From positions 29,366 to 93,365 of the forward strand of contig NZ_BBWK01000030.1 of the NCBI RefSeq assembly GCF_001463765.1: DNA of 64,000 bases, written 5' to 3'. This stretch comes from Aureimonas sp. AU4 (GTDB lineage Bacteria; Pseudomonadota; Alphaproteobacteria; Rhizobiales; Rhizobiaceae). Below the pieces are notes generated by a model, which was not told the origin of the DNA, searched no databases, and saw only the letters and a list, made by a program, of their open reading frames with translations. Position numbers and translations under genes: made by a program. Below, piece after piece: positions 52,952 to 62,254 of the stretch (positions are counted from its first letter, which is position 1; each line of letters opens with the position of its first letter).

Positions 52952-54508
52952 TTGACCACAGCGCCATCCCCCCTCGACCCGCGCCCGGCGGGCGAGCATG
53001 CCGCATCCACCGAGCCGCCGGTCGCCGCCGGCGAGACCATCCTGGAGCTGCGCGGCCTCGAGAAGCGCTACGGCCAGGTGCTCGCGCTCAAGCCCTGCTC
53101 GCTCTCGTTCCGCGCCGGAGAGATCCACGCGATCGTCGGCGAGAACGGCGCCGGCAAGTCGACGCTCATCAAGCTCCTGACCGGGGTCATCCGGCGTTCG
53201 GGCGGCGAGATCGTCTGGCGCGGCCAGCCGGTCGCCCTCGCCTCCCCCCAGGAGGCGATCGACCACGGCATCAACGCCGTGCACCAGGAGGTCGTCCTGT
53301 GCCGCCACCTGTCGGTGGCCGCCAACATCTTCCTCGGCGACGAGAGCGTGCGCGGCGGGCTCCTGCGCAAGCGCGAGATGAACCGCGCGGCGCAAGCCAT
53401 CCTCGACGACATGGGCTTCCGCCTGCCGGCCACCGCCGAACTCGGCAGCCTGACGATCGGCCAGCAGCAGCTCGTGGCCACCGCACGAGCCTCGCTGCGC
53501 GGCACGCGCTTCATCATCTTCGACGAGCCCACCGCCTACCTGACGCGCCAGGAGGCCGCCCAGCTATTCACCCTGATCCGCCGCCTGAAGGCGGAAGGGG
53601 TGACGATCGTCTATATCAGCCACCGCATGGAGGAGGTCTTCGAGCTGGCCGACCGCGTGTCGGTGCTGCGCGACGGGACCCATGTGGGAACGCGGGACAT
53701 TCGCGAGACGAACGACGCCGAGCTCGTCTCGCTCATGATCAACCGCTCGCTCGACCAGATCTACCACAAGGACAAGATCGCGATCGGCGAGCCCCTGATC
53801 GAGGCGCGGCACCTCTCGGGCAAGGGCTTCGAGGACATCTCGCTCACCGTGCGGCGCGGCGAGATCGTCGGGCTCTACGGCCTGATCGGCGCGGGGCGTT
53901 CGGAATTCGCGCTCTCGCTCTTCGGCCGCAACCCGAAGACGGCGGGCGAGATCCTCTGGAAGAACAAGCCGGTCGACATCCGCTCCGAGCGCCAGGCGAT
54001 CGACCTCGGCCTCGCGCTCGCGCCCGAAAGCCGGCGCGACCAGGGGCTGGCCCTGAACCTTCCGATCGGCCTCAACCTGAACCTTCCGATCTACGACCGG
54101 GTGACGAGCGGGCTCACGATCTCGCGCCGCCGCGAGGCGGAGGAGGCCGACCGGCAGATCCGCGACCTCGCCATCAAGACGCCGAGCCGGCGCACGCTGG
54201 CCTCGGCCATGTCGGGCGGCAACCAGCAGAAGATCGTCATCGGCAAGTGGCTGGCCCACGGCGCCGAGCTCTTCATCTTCGACGAGCCGACGGTGGGCGT
54301 GGACGTCGGCACCAAGGCCGAAATCTACCGCCTGTTCGGGCAGCTTCTCCAGAAGGGGGCGGGCATCCTCCTGATCTCCTCCTACCTGCCCGAGGTCTAC
54401 GAGCTCGCCGACACGATGCACGTCTTCCGCAGCGGGCGCCTCGTCGGCTCGAGCGGCTTCCACGAGGCGAGCCACGAAACCATCCTCGCCCAGGCGATCG
54501 GCGTCTGA
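52952..54508 (+). CDS. Sugar ABC transporter ATP-binding protein (CUT2), TTG start
   Basis: A 518-residue ATPase with two nucleotide-binding domains: [16 protein letters not shown] and FIIFDEPTAYL in the first, GLIGAGRSE, MSGGNQQKIVIGKWL and FIFDEPTVGVD in the second. I place the start at TTG 52952, which has AAGGAGG 7 bases upstream. The ATG at 52835 would add 39 residues of Arg/Pro-rich sequence translated from the intergenic hairpin region. It energises the fucose-cluster importer with the flanking receptor and permease. Confidence 0.88.
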   Translation: MTTAPSPLDPRPAGEHAASTEPPVAAGETILELRGLEKRYGQVLALKPCSLSFRAGEIHAIVGENGAGKSTLIKLLTGVIRRSGGEIVWRGQPVALASPQEAIDHGINAVHQEVVLCRHLSVAANIFLGDESVRGGLLRKREMNRAAQAILDDMGFRLPATAELGSLTIGQQQLVATARASLRGTRFIIFDEPTAYLTRQEAAQLFTLIRRLKAEGVTIVYISHRMEEVFELADRVSVLRDGTHVGTRDIRETNDAELVSLMINRSLDQIYHKDKIAIGEPLIEARHLSGKGFEDISLTVRRGEIVGLYGLIGAGRSEFALSLFGRNPKTAGEILWKNKPVDIRSERQAIDLGLALAPESRRDQGLALNLPIGLNLNLPIYDRVTSGLTISRRREAEEADRQIRDLAIKTPSRRTLASAMSGGNQQKIVIGKWLAHGAELFIFDEPTVGVDVGTKAEIYRLFGQLLQKGAGILLISSYLPEVYELADTMHVFRSGRLVGSSGFHEASHETILAQAIGV

Positions 54509-54544
54509 CGTGAACCCTTCCTTCGAGCGACCCCCGAGGCGTCC

Positions 54545-55525
54545 ATGACCGTTCAGACCTCCCCCGCCGCGCCCGAAGCCGCCGCCGCGCCGCGGCGCAA
54601 CTTCGGCTTCCTCTTCGCGCTGACGCTGCTCGGCCTCCTGGTCGCGCTCTGGGTCTTCCTGAGCTTCGCGACGCCGACCTTCGCCACCGCCAACAACATC
54701 GCCAACCTCCTGCGCCAGGGCTCGATGATCGCGATCCTGGCGATCGGCCAGACCTTCGTCATCATCACCTCGGGCATCGACCTGTCGGTGGGCGCGATCG
54801 TCGGCTTCTCCACCACCGTGATCGCCTACCTTCTGCAGGCGGGCGTACCGGTCTGGGCGGCGGTGCTCTTGACCCTCGTGATGGGCCTCCTGATCGGGAT
54901 GTTCCACGGCTTCGGCATCGTGCGCATGGGCCTGCCGCCCTTCATCATCACGCTGGCGACGCTGACGGCGCTGCGCGGCATCGGCCTCGTGATCACCAAC
55001 GGCTCCACGATCTCGATCACGGACGCGGGCTTCAACGCCTTCTCGCGCGAAAGCTTCCTCGGCATCCCCAACCTCTTCTGGATGGTGATCCTGGTCGCGG
55101 TGCCGGCCTACGTCTTCCTCCACATGAGCCGGTTCGGGCGCTACCTCTTCGCGGTCGGCTCCAACCCCGAGGCCGCGCGCCTGTCGGGCGTGAACGTGCC
55201 GCGCATGATCTACATGGCCTATTCGCTCTCGGCGGTCTTCGCCGCCTTCGTGGGCGTGCTTCTCGCCGCGCGCATCGGGGTGGGCAACGCCACGCAGGCG
55301 GAAGGCTGGGAACTCCAGGCCATCGCCTCGTCGGTGATCGGCGGCACCTCGCTCTTCGGCGCGGTCGGCTCGATCCAGGGCCCGCTGATCGGCGCCTTCA
55401 TCCTCGCGACCATCAACAACGGCGCCAACCTTCTCAACGTCAACTCCTTCTGGCAGCGCATCATCACCGGCGGTCTGATCATCGTGATCGTCTACTTCGA
55501 CCAGCTGCGCCGGCGTCGGCAGTAG
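54545..55525 (+). CDS. Sugar ABC transporter permease (CUT2)
   Basis: A 326-residue inner-membrane permease with about 9-10 hydrophobic segments. The CUT2 hallmark SGIDLSVGAIVGFSTTV and C-terminal IGGTSLFGAVGSIQGPLIGA are intact. It follows the ATPase by 36 bases and precedes the zinc dehydrogenase by 11, so all belong to one transcript. Confidence 0.9.
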   Translation: MTVQTSPAAPEAAAAPRRNFGFLFALTLLGLLVALWVFLSFATPTFATANNIANLLRQGSMIAILAIGQTFVIITSGIDLSVGAIVGFSTTVIAYLLQAGVPVWAAVLLTLVMGLLIGMFHGFGIVRMGLPPFIITLATLTALRGIGLVITNGSTISITDAGFNAFSRESFLGIPNLFWMVILVAVPAYVFLHMSRFGRYLFAVGSNPEAARLSGVNVPRMIYMAYSLSAVFAAFVGVLLAARIGVGNATQAEGWELQAIASSVIGGTSLFGAVGSIQGPLIGAFILATINNGANLLNVNSFWQRIITGGLIIVIVYFDQLRRRRQ

Positions 55526-55536
55526 GAGCGGGCAAG

Positions 55537-56556
55537 ATGGGGAACACGATGCGGGCGCTGGTCTGCGCCGAGCCGGGCAAGCTGGCGCTGGGCGAACGGG
55601 AGCGGCCGGGCGCGGCGCGCGAGGGCTGGGCGCTGGTGGACGTCGCCCATGTCGGGATCTGCGGCACGGACTACCACATCTTCGAGGGCAAGCACCCGTT
55701 CCTCCAGTATCCCCGGGTGATGGGCCACGAGGTCTCGGGCCGTGTCGCCAGGAGCGCCCGCCTGCCCGAGGGCACGCCGGTCGTGATCAACCCCTATGTC
55801 AGCTGCGGGACCTGCGCGGCCTGCCGCAAGGGGCGCTTCAACTGCTGCATGCGCATCGAGGTCCTGGGCGTCCACCGCGACGGCGCCCTGTGCGAGCGCA
55901 TCGAGGTCCCGGAGGGCAACCTCATTCCTGCCGGCGATCTCCCCTTGCGCGACGCGGCGATGGTGGAGTTCCTGGCCATCGGCGCCCACGCCGTGCGCCG
56001 TTCGCAGACGAGCGAGGGCCGCGCGCTGGTCGTGGGCGCCGGGCCGATCGGCCTCGGCACCGCGCTCTTCGCCAAGCTCGCCGGGCTGGAGGTCGCGATC
56101 ATGGACCCGCTCCAGGAGCGGCTCGACTTCGCGACCGAGGCCCTGGGGCTGCCCGAGGCGGTGGTCGCCGACGCGCGGCGCGCGGAGCGCGTGCGCGAGA
56201 TGACGGCGGGCGACGGGTTCGAGGTCGTGTTCGACGCGACCGGCCACCCGGCTTCCATGCAGGCGGGCTTCGCCGATGTCGGGCACGGTGGCTCGCTGGT
56301 TCTCGTCAGCGTCGTGACGGGCGACATCACCTTTTCCGACCCGGAATTCCACAAGCGCGAGATGCGGCTGGTCGGCAGCCGCAACGCGCTCGCGGCCGAC
56401 TTCGAGCACGTGATGACGTCGATCCGCGCGGGGCGCGTCCCGACCGACCGGCTGGCGACGCACGGAACGACGCTGGCCGAGGCCGCCGATCGCATCCCGC
56501 ACTGGGCGCACGACAAGAAGGGGCTGGTGAAGGCGATCGTCGAGGTGGCCACCTGA
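55537..56556 (+). CDS. Zinc-dependent alcohol dehydrogenase (L-galactonate/threonine dehydrogenase-like MDR)
   Basis: A 339-residue medium-chain dehydrogenase. The catalytic zinc site is in VGICGTDYHIFEG and GHEVSGRV, structural zinc cysteines are in SCGTCAACRKGRFNCC, and the cofactor motif is VGAGPIGLG. It resembles L-galactonate and other polyol oxidoreductases. AGGAG precedes the ATG by 8 bases. It is the last gene of the transporter operon. No step of the standard L-fucose route needs it, so it may widen the substrate range or handle a side product. Confidence 0.88.
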   Translation: MGNTMRALVCAEPGKLALGERERPGAAREGWALVDVAHVGICGTDYHIFEGKHPFLQYPRVMGHEVSGRVARSARLPEGTPVVINPYVSCGTCAACRKGRFNCCMRIEVLGVHRDGALCERIEVPEGNLIPAGDLPLRDAAMVEFLAIGAHAVRRSQTSEGRALVVGAGPIGLGTALFAKLAGLEVAIMDPLQERLDFATEALGLPEAVVADARRAERVREMTAGDGFEVVFDATGHPASMQAGFADVGHGGSLVLVSVVTGDITFSDPEFHKREMRLVGSRNALAADFEHVMTSIRAGRVPTDRLATHGTTLAEAADRIPHWAHDKKGLVKAIVEVAT

Positions 56557-56722
56557 AGAAGCGGGTTCGCGTCCTGTGACCGATCCGCAACGCCGACGAC
56601 GCCCTCCCCTCCTCCACCCTCGCCTCGTGTGCCGGCCGCCCCAAATCCCCCAACGGCAGATCGCAACGGTTCCGTGGGGATAACGGGCGCCGTGGCGACC
56701 GGCCTCGTTGCGTCGCAGCGAA

Positions 56723-56745
56723 ACGGGAGCCAAATAGTCTCCCGT
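56723..56745. repeat. Inverted repeat upstream of the response regulator
   Basis: ACGGGAG and CTCCCGT form a 7-base stem over a 9-base loop, about 56 bases before the regulator start. It could be an operator or leader hairpin. The rest of 56557-56800 holds nothing else I can support. Confidence 0.4.
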
Positions 56746-56800
56746 GCGTTGTGTAGGCAGGAATGAAAGTGGCGTGGCAGGACGGGTCGGAGTCTCGGTT

Positions 56801-57178
56801 ATGATGTCGCAGTCTTCGAGCCTTCGGGGTAAGCGGGTTCTCGTCGTCGAGGACGAGTTTCTGGTCGCGCTCGATATCGAGGCCGAACTCGAGGACTGCG
56901 GTGCCAGCGTCGTCTGCGCCAGCACGCTTGCCCAGGCCCGCGCCGAGGCCGAGAACGATGCCTTCGACGCCGTCGTCCTCGACCTCAACCTGCACGGTGA
57001 GCCGTCCTATCCGGTGGCCGACCTCCTCCACGAGCGCCGCGTTCCCTTTCTCTTCCATACCGGTCAGGGCGAGAAGGCGCTTCTGACGCGGCGCTACCCC
57101 GGCGTCACGGTGTGCAGCAAACCCTGCGACGGCCGCTCGCTCGCCAGCAGCCTCGGCCGCGTCATGGGCATGATCTGA
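56801..57178 (+). CDS. Single-domain response regulator (receiver only)
   Basis: 125 residues comprising only a receiver domain. The acidic pair is in VLVVEDEFLVALDIE, the phospho-acceptor Asp in DAVVLDLNLHGE, the switch Thr in FLFHTGQGE and the conserved Lys in CSKPCDG. No output domain, so it acts by protein contact or as a phosphate sink. Stand-alone receivers of this sequence type often pair with HWE-type kinases in alphaproteobacteria. An alternative ATG follows at 56804. No kinase gene is adjacent; the histidine kinase at 20330 is not obviously its partner. Confidence 0.85.
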   Translation: MMSQSSSLRGKRVLVVEDEFLVALDIEAELEDCGASVVCASTLAQARAEAENDAFDAVVLDLNLHGEPSYPVADLLHERRVPFLFHTGQGEKALLTRRYPGVTVCSKPCDGRSLASSLGRVMGMI

Positions 57179-57194
57179 GGCGGAGAACCGGCCT

Positions 57195-58868
57195 TCAGGC
57201 CCGATTGGCCGCCGGCTCTTCGAAGCGGCCGAGTTCGCTGTCGCTCCCTTCGGCGCGCAGGTCGCGTCGGCGGATCTTGCCCGAGAGCGTCTTGGGCAGC
57301 GCCTCCACGAAGATGATGCGCCGGATCCGCTGGTAGGGCGAAAGACGCCCCTTCAGGTGCTTGAACAGAAGCTCGGCGGTGGCCGCATCAGCCGTGCGGT
57401 CCGCCTCGAGAAGGACGAAGGCCTGCGGTACGGCAAGGCGCAAGGCGTCCGCCATCGGCACCACGGCCGCCTCGCGCACCGCCGGATGGGCCACCAGCGC
57501 GCTTTCGAGCTCGAAGGGGCTGACGCGGTAGTCCGACGACTTGAAGACATCGTCGACGCGCCCGACGAAGGTAAGCGTTCCGTCCGCGTTGCGGCGCGCG
57601 ACGTCGCCCGTCCGGTAGATCCCCTCCCCCGACACCGCGGCGCTCGGCGTCAGTCCGGCCGGGCGGCCCGCCTCCAGCCGGAGAGCGATCTCGCCCTCCG
57701 CCGCCTCCCGCCCTTCAGCGTCGAGAAGAACGATGGGATAACCGGGGAGCGGGCGCCCCATCGAGCCGAGTTCCCCCACCGCACCCGGCACGTGCCCCAC
57801 CATGGCCGTCGTCTCGGTCTGGCCGTAGCCGTCGCGCACGCGCAGGTCCCAGGACCGGGCCACCGCCCCGATCACCGACGCGTTGAGCGGCTCGCCCGAC
57901 GACACGGCCTCGCGCAGGCAACCGGGGCGCGCGCCGAGGCCATGGCCGACGAGGTGGCGCCAGACGGTCGGCGGCGCGCAGAAGGTCGTCACCGCCATCT
58001 CGTCCAGCGCGCGCAGGAGCGGCGCGGGCTCGAACCGGTCCTGTTCGAGCACGGCCACCGTCGCGCCCGCGCTCCAGGGCGCGAACATCGAGCTCCAGGC
58101 GTGCTTGGCCCAGCCGGGCGAGGACACGTTGAGATGCGTGTCGCCGGGCCGAAGGCCCAGCCAGTGCATCGTGGACAGCGACCCGACGGGATAGGATCGA
58201 TGGGTGTGGAGCACGAGCTTGGGCAGCGCCGTCGTGCCCGAGGTGAAGTAGAGAAGAAGCGGGTCGTCGGGCGCGGTCTGCCCGCAGGGCCGGAAGCTCG
58301 GGTCGTGCGCGTCGGCCTCCGCAAGGCCGCGCCAGCCGGGCGGCGGCTCGCTTTCGGGCGTGAGCCGCAGGCCCTCGAAGCGGGCGGCGTCGAGGATGCC
58401 GGCGAGCGCGCCCCGCGCGACGACGCACCGCGCCACCCCACGCGTCAGGCGGTCGCGCAGTTCGTGCGGGGCAAGAAGCGGACTGGCGGGCAGCACCGTG
58501 ACCCCCGCCTTGAAGCAGGCGAGCTGGACGGCCCAGAGCGCCGGCTCGTTCCGCAGCATGACGAGCAGCCGGTCTCCGCGCGTAAGGCCGAGCCGCGCGA
58601 GAAGGTTCGCGATGCGCGAAGAGCGGCTGGCGAGCTCGCGAAAGCTCAACGAGGTTTCCCGCCCACCGCGCGCCGCCTCGCGAATGCGCAGCGCCGGCCG
58701 ATCCCCCGTGGCCGAGTCGTTCGCCAGTACGCCGTCGAACCAGTCGAGCGCCCAGTTGAAGGGCACGGGCGCCGGCCATCGGAAGCGCCGCCGCTTCTCG
58801 GACGGCGACAGCTGCGGGTCGAGAAGGAGGTCGCGCATCGCCCGGAAAGCATCGGCGCCCGGGCTCAT
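57195..58868 (-). CDS. AMP-dependent acyl/aryl-CoA ligase
   Basis: A 557-residue adenylate-forming enzyme that activates a carboxylic acid to its CoA thioester. The P-loop-like motif is in LLLYFTSGTTALPKLVLHTH, A5 is DGYGQTETT, A7 is YRTGDVARRN and A8 is VGRVDDVFKSSDYRVSP. The catalytic Lys is in LPKTLSGKIRR. It resembles medium-chain acyl-CoA and benzoate-CoA ligases. GGGAG lies 6 bases before the ATG. It stands alone, convergent with the response regulator, so the acid it activates is unknown. Confidence 0.88.
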   Translation of the reverse strand: MSPGADAFRAMRDLLLDPQLSPSEKRRRFRWPAPVPFNWALDWFDGVLANDSATGDRPALRIREAARGGRETSLSFRELASRSSRIANLLARLGLTRGDRLLVMLRNEPALWAVQLACFKAGVTVLPASPLLAPHELRDRLTRGVARCVVARGALAGILDAARFEGLRLTPESEPPPGWRGLAEADAHDPSFRPCGQTAPDDPLLLYFTSGTTALPKLVLHTHRSYPVGSLSTMHWLGLRPGDTHLNVSSPGWAKHAWSSMFAPWSAGATVAVLEQDRFEPAPLLRALDEMAVTTFCAPPTVWRHLVGHGLGARPGCLREAVSSGEPLNASVIGAVARSWDLRVRDGYGQTETTAMVGHVPGAVGELGSMGRPLPGYPIVLLDAEGREAAEGEIALRLEAGRPAGLTPSAAVSGEGIYRTGDVARRNADGTLTFVGRVDDVFKSSDYRVSPFELESALVAHPAVREAAVVPMADALRLAVPQAFVLLEADRTADAATAELLFKHLKGRLSPYQRIRRIIFVEALPKTLSGKIRRRDLRAEGSDSELGRFEEPAANRA

Positions 58869-59021
58869 GCGCGGCTCCCGGAGGCGTGATGCGGATCCTT
58901 CGACAAGGCTGGAACCATTTGCGGCGAAACCATGTTGAGGGCGTCGAGAATGCTTGTCCGGCCCGACGCGGGACGCGGCGGGCAGGCTTCAAAGATCGTC
59001 CCGTCACCTGGAGTTTGCATC

Positions 59022-59396
59022 ATGAAGCGTACCATGCTCGCCCTCGCCGCCGCCACGCTCCTGTCGGGCGCGGCCTTCGCCCAGGACACGTCCGAGAAGA
59101 ACACCAACCCGGTTCCCGGCTCCGAGGCGGGCGAGACCTCGGTCATTCCTCCGGCCGCTCCGGTTCCGGGCGCGATGGCCCCGGCCGCGACCTCGCAGCC
59201 CGAGCAGACCTCGAACCCGGTTCCAGGCACAGAGCAGGGCAAGGAGTCGGCCATGCCCGCCGGCGCCGCGAGCACGGTCGTGACCGGCAAGAACGCGCCC
59301 GCGACCGGTTCGCCGACGCAGGAGACCTCGAATCCTGTTCCCGGCACCTCGACGGGCGACGGCAACATCACCTCGCCGGCCGCCCCGGCCAAGTAA
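59022..59396 (+). CDS. Small exported protein with NPVPG repeats
   Basis: 124 residues. The signal peptide ends near AAFAQ-DTS. The mature protein has three near-equal copies of a TSNPVPGTxxG motif (NTNPVPGSEAG, TSNPVPGTEQG, TSNPVPGTSTG) spaced by Ala/Pro/Thr-rich stretches, and is likely unstructured. No Cys. Function unknown; periplasmic or surface location is likely. It is followed by a strong terminator, so it is a stand-alone transcript. Confidence 0.7.
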   Translation: MKRTMLALAAATLLSGAAFAQDTSEKNTNPVPGSEAGETSVIPPAAPVPGAMAPAATSQPEQTSNPVPGTEQGKESAMPAGAASTVVTGKNAPATGSPTQETSNPVPGTSTGDGNITSPAAPAK

Positions 59397-59424
59397 GCGT
59401 CGATCGCACCGCGCAAGCGGAGGG

Positions 59425-59452
59425 GGCGCTGGCCAAGGCCAGCGCCTTTTTT
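59425..59452 (+). terminator. Rho-independent terminator
   Basis: GGCGCTGGCC/GGCCAGCGCC perfect inverted repeat followed by TTTTTT, 28 bases after the NPVPG-repeat gene. The clearest intrinsic terminator in the window. Confidence 0.9.
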
Positions 59453-59825
59453 CGTTATCGAGTCACCTTGCGTGAGCCGCTCGCCGAGGCGGTGGACCGA
59501 CGATCGTGCCGCACGACGGATGCGCCCTCCGGCACCGGTCGGGACATGGATCGGTGCGTGGTTGAAGCGTCACGCAGGACCATACGTCCGGCTGTCCAAC
59601 GCGAGAAGCGCCGTCCATCCCCGACCAGTGGCAGACGGTCGTTGTCGATGACAGGGATCGATGACGGCAGATCAAGCGCTGTCGGGATGATCCTGCCGGT
59701 TCAGCCTGGACGCGCCGTTCCAGGCAATCATTCGTGCGCTCACACATGTTGACCGCCCGCCCGCCTTACCGGTCAGCAGGCAGGCGGACGGGCGTAGAGA
59801 CGACACCGCGCACAAGCTGCGCCGA
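59453..59825. other. Spacer without supported gene
   Basis: About 370 bases between the terminator and the stop of the basic small protein on the minus strand. Short frames exist but lack ribosome sites and known sequence features. Confidence 0.5.
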
Positions 59826-60143
59826 TCAGGCGCCGGCATGATGCTCCGCGTTGCGCTTTCGCGTGGCGGCCGCCTTCTTGGCGGAGGCGGAGCGCTCGGC
59901 CGCCGTGCGCGAGGCGGAGGCCTTGCCGCCCCGCTCGCCGCCCTTCTTCGAGGAGGCATGGCTGGTGGCGTGGCCGCGGCCCGAGCCGCTCTTGTTGCCG
60001 CCGCCGTCTTCCTTAATCACGGTCGCCCAGGCCCGGCGCTCGGCCTCCGCTTCCGGCACACCGCGCGATTCGTAGCTTTCGGCGATGTGGTCCGCCTTGC
60101 GCTCCTGCTTGTCCGTGTATTTCGACTTGTCGCCGCGGGGCAT
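59826..60143 (-). CDS. Small basic protein, plasmid-stabilisation-like N terminus with histone-like tail
   Basis: 105 residues. The N terminus [24 protein letters not shown], then [10 protein letters not shown], matches a family often labelled plasmid stabilisation or ChaB-like proteins in Proteobacteria. The C-terminal half is Lys/Ala/Ser-rich ([12 protein letters not shown]), resembling the tails of histone H1-like proteins, and could bind nucleic acid. No toxin-antitoxin partner is adjacent. The role is unknown. Confidence 0.75.
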   Translation of the reverse strand: MPRGDKSKYTDKQERKADHIAESYESRGVPEAEAERRAWATVIKEDGGGNKSGSGRGHATSHASSKKGGERGGKASASRTAAERSASAKKAAATRKRNAEHHAGA

Positions 60144-60334
60144 GGCGCCCTCCATCCGTCGTTTCGTCGCATCGAAAACGAGAGAGCTCCAGAGCCGGTT
60201 CCCGCATTCCCTTTCCCACGCACGATGAGAATGGGTGGCCGCATCGCGACCTTCCCGGCTGCGCCCTTGACGCGGGCGCGCGAAAGCGGTGGAGCGTTGG
60301 CGAACCGCCATCCCATCAGGAGCAGGGCCCCGCC

Positions 60335-61420
60335 ATGACATCGATCGAAGAGCTCAAGCGTTCCACGACGGCCACGGGCCGGGCCCTCGTCCTGGAGGAG
60401 AAGGACCGGCTGGCGCTGCGCGACTTCGTGCTGGACGAGCCGCTCGGGCCCCACGACGTTCGCATCGCCATCCACACGGTCGGCATCTGCGGCTCGGACG
60501 TCCACTATTTCACGCACGGCGCCATCGGCTCCTTCGTGGTCAAGGAGCCGATGATTCTCGGCCACGAGGCGAGCGGCATCGTGACCGAGACGGGCGCGGC
60601 CGTCACGACGCTGAAGGCCGGCGACCGGGTGTGCATGGAACCCGGCATCCCGGACCCGAACGGGCGCGCGACGCGCCTCGGGCTCTACAACCTCGACCCC
60701 GCCGTCCGCTTCTGGGCAACGCCGCCGATCCACGGCGTCCTGCGCTCCTCGGTGGTCCACCCGGAGGCGTTCACCTACAAGCTGCCCGATACGGTGAGCT
60801 TCGCGCAGGCCGCGATGGTGGAGCCGCTCGCGGTCGGCGTCCATGCGGCGACCAAGGCGAAGGGCCAGCCGGGCCATGTCGCGGTGGTGATCGGCGCGGG
60901 TCCGATCGGCCTCGTGACCGTGCTCGCGGCGCTGGCGGCGGGCGCCGCGCACGTGATCGTCTCCGACATCGACGACACCAAGCTGGAGATCGCAAGGAAG
61001 CTCGGCTCGGTGACGGCGGTCAACGTCGGGCGCGAGGATCTCGGCGAGGCCGTTCGCCGCGAGACGGCGGGCTGGGGCGCCGACGTGATCTACGAATGCG
61101 CCGGCTCCGAGCGCGCGATCGAGAACATCTTCGATCCGCTCTGCCCGGGCGGCACGGTGGTCTTCGTCGGCATGCCCATGAAGAAGCCGAGCTACGATCT
61201 CGTCGGCGCCATGGTGAAGGAAGCGCGCGTCGAGCACGTGTTCCGTTACGCGCACGTCTTCCCGCGCTGCATCGCCATGCTGGCGTCGGGTGCGATCGAC
61301 CTGTCGCCGCTGATCACCCGCACCTTCGCCTTCGAGGAGAGCGTCGAGGCCTTCAAGCTCGCCGCCCAGGCCCCCAAGGGCGAGGTGAAGATGCAGATCC
61401 GCATGCCCATTGAGGCCTGA
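60335..61420 (+). CDS. NAD-dependent xylitol/sorbitol dehydrogenase-like MDR
   Basis: A 361-residue medium-chain dehydrogenase of the polyol branch. Catalytic zinc residues are in [21 protein letters not shown] and VEPLAVG, and the cofactor motif is IGAGPIGLV. The structural-zinc Cys cluster is replaced by [18 protein letters not shown], as in many rhizobial xylitol dehydrogenases. It would oxidise xylitol to D-xylulose or a related polyol. Apparently monocistronic; an AGGAG lies about 12 bases before the ATG. Confidence 0.88.
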   Translation: MTSIEELKRSTTATGRALVLEEKDRLALRDFVLDEPLGPHDVRIAIHTVGICGSDVHYFTHGAIGSFVVKEPMILGHEASGIVTETGAAVTTLKAGDRVCMEPGIPDPNGRATRLGLYNLDPAVRFWATPPIHGVLRSSVVHPEAFTYKLPDTVSFAQAAMVEPLAVGVHAATKAKGQPGHVAVVIGAGPIGLVTVLAALAAGAAHVIVSDIDDTKLEIARKLGSVTAVNVGREDLGEAVRRETAGWGADVIYECAGSERAIENIFDPLCPGGTVVFVGMPMKKPSYDLVGAMVKEARVEHVFRYAHVFPRCIAMLASGAIDLSPLITRTFAFEESVEAFKLAAQAPKGEVKMQIRMPIEA

Positions 61421-61444
61421 GGACGAGAGCCGAAGGGGGCGGCG

Positions 61445-62197
61445 TCAGCTCGAGGGCTCGACGTCGCCCCGGTGCTGCAGCCATCGCGCAACCGTCCAGC
61501 ACAGAAGCGCCCAGGCCGCGCCCGCGCACCAGCCGGCGAGAACGTCGGTCGGATAATGGACGCCGAGGAAGATGCGGCTCGTGCCGATCAGGAGCGTCAG
61601 CGCGATCGCGACGCCCATCAGGTAGATGCGCGTCGTCAGCGCGGCCTGCGTGCGCGACAGGAGCGCGCCGAGCGTGAGGTAGGTCGCGGCCGAGAGCATG
61701 GCGTGGCCGCTCGGGAAGCTCAGCGTGTGGACGTCCACCAGATGCGACACGACGTCGGGCCGGGGCCGGTCGAAGCCGAGCTTCAGGACGCTCGAGACCA
61801 GGATCGCGCCCAGCACCGAGACGAGCACGAGAAACGCCGAGGACCATTTGCGCAGGAGCGCGAGATAGGCCGCGACCGTGACCGTGATCAGCGTCAGGAC
61901 GGTCATGCCGCCGAGCGCGGTGATGTCGCGAAAGGCGAGTTCCACCCAGCGGGGACCGATCGGATCGGCCGGGTCCCCCGCCTTGCGGAACCAGAGAAGG
62001 ATCGCGTCGTCGAAGGCGTGCGTGTCGCCCTCGCGCACCTCGCCCGCGATGGCGAGAAAGGCGCCCACCGCGCCCGAGACGAGAAGCAGCACGACGAGAC
62101 CGCGAATCTCGAGGCGCTCTGCGATCGAGCGCCAGATCGGGCGGGAGCGCCCCGGCACGGTGGACATGGATGGATCAGCTTTCGACAGGAGCGACAC
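61445..62197 (-). CDS. PAP2-family membrane phosphatase
   Basis: A 250-residue integral-membrane lipid phosphatase with about six membrane segments. The three phosphatase motifs are present: KLGFDRPRP, PSGH in SFPSGHAML, and SRIFLGVHYPTDV. Members dephosphorylate phosphatidic acid, undecaprenyl pyrophosphate or phosphatidylglycerophosphate. The frame begins at GTG 62197; ATG 62167 is equally possible, as neither has a good ribosome site. Confidence 0.88.
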   Translation of the reverse strand: MSLLSKADPSMSTVPGRSRPIWRSIAERLEIRGLVVLLLVSGAVGAFLAIAGEVREGDTHAFDDAILLWFRKAGDPADPIGPRWVELAFRDITALGGMTVLTLITVTVAAYLALLRKWSSAFLVLVSVLGAILVSSVLKLGFDRPRPDVVSHLVDVHTLSFPSGHAMLSAATYLTLGALLSRTQAALTTRIYLMGVAIALTLLIGTSRIFLGVHYPTDVLAGWCAGAAWALLCWTVARWLQHRGDVEPSS

Positions 62198-62254
62198 GAA
62201 GCCAGCTAGGAACCGGGCCGCCCCCGGCGAGGGGACGGCCCTGTCGGCCCCCGC

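Noticed and set aside
13969..59396. The two small exported low-complexity proteins (13969 and 59022) as paralogues
   Set aside because: Both have signal peptides and Pro/Gly/Thr-rich bodies, but the NPVPG motif occurs only in the second and no alignable block is shared.
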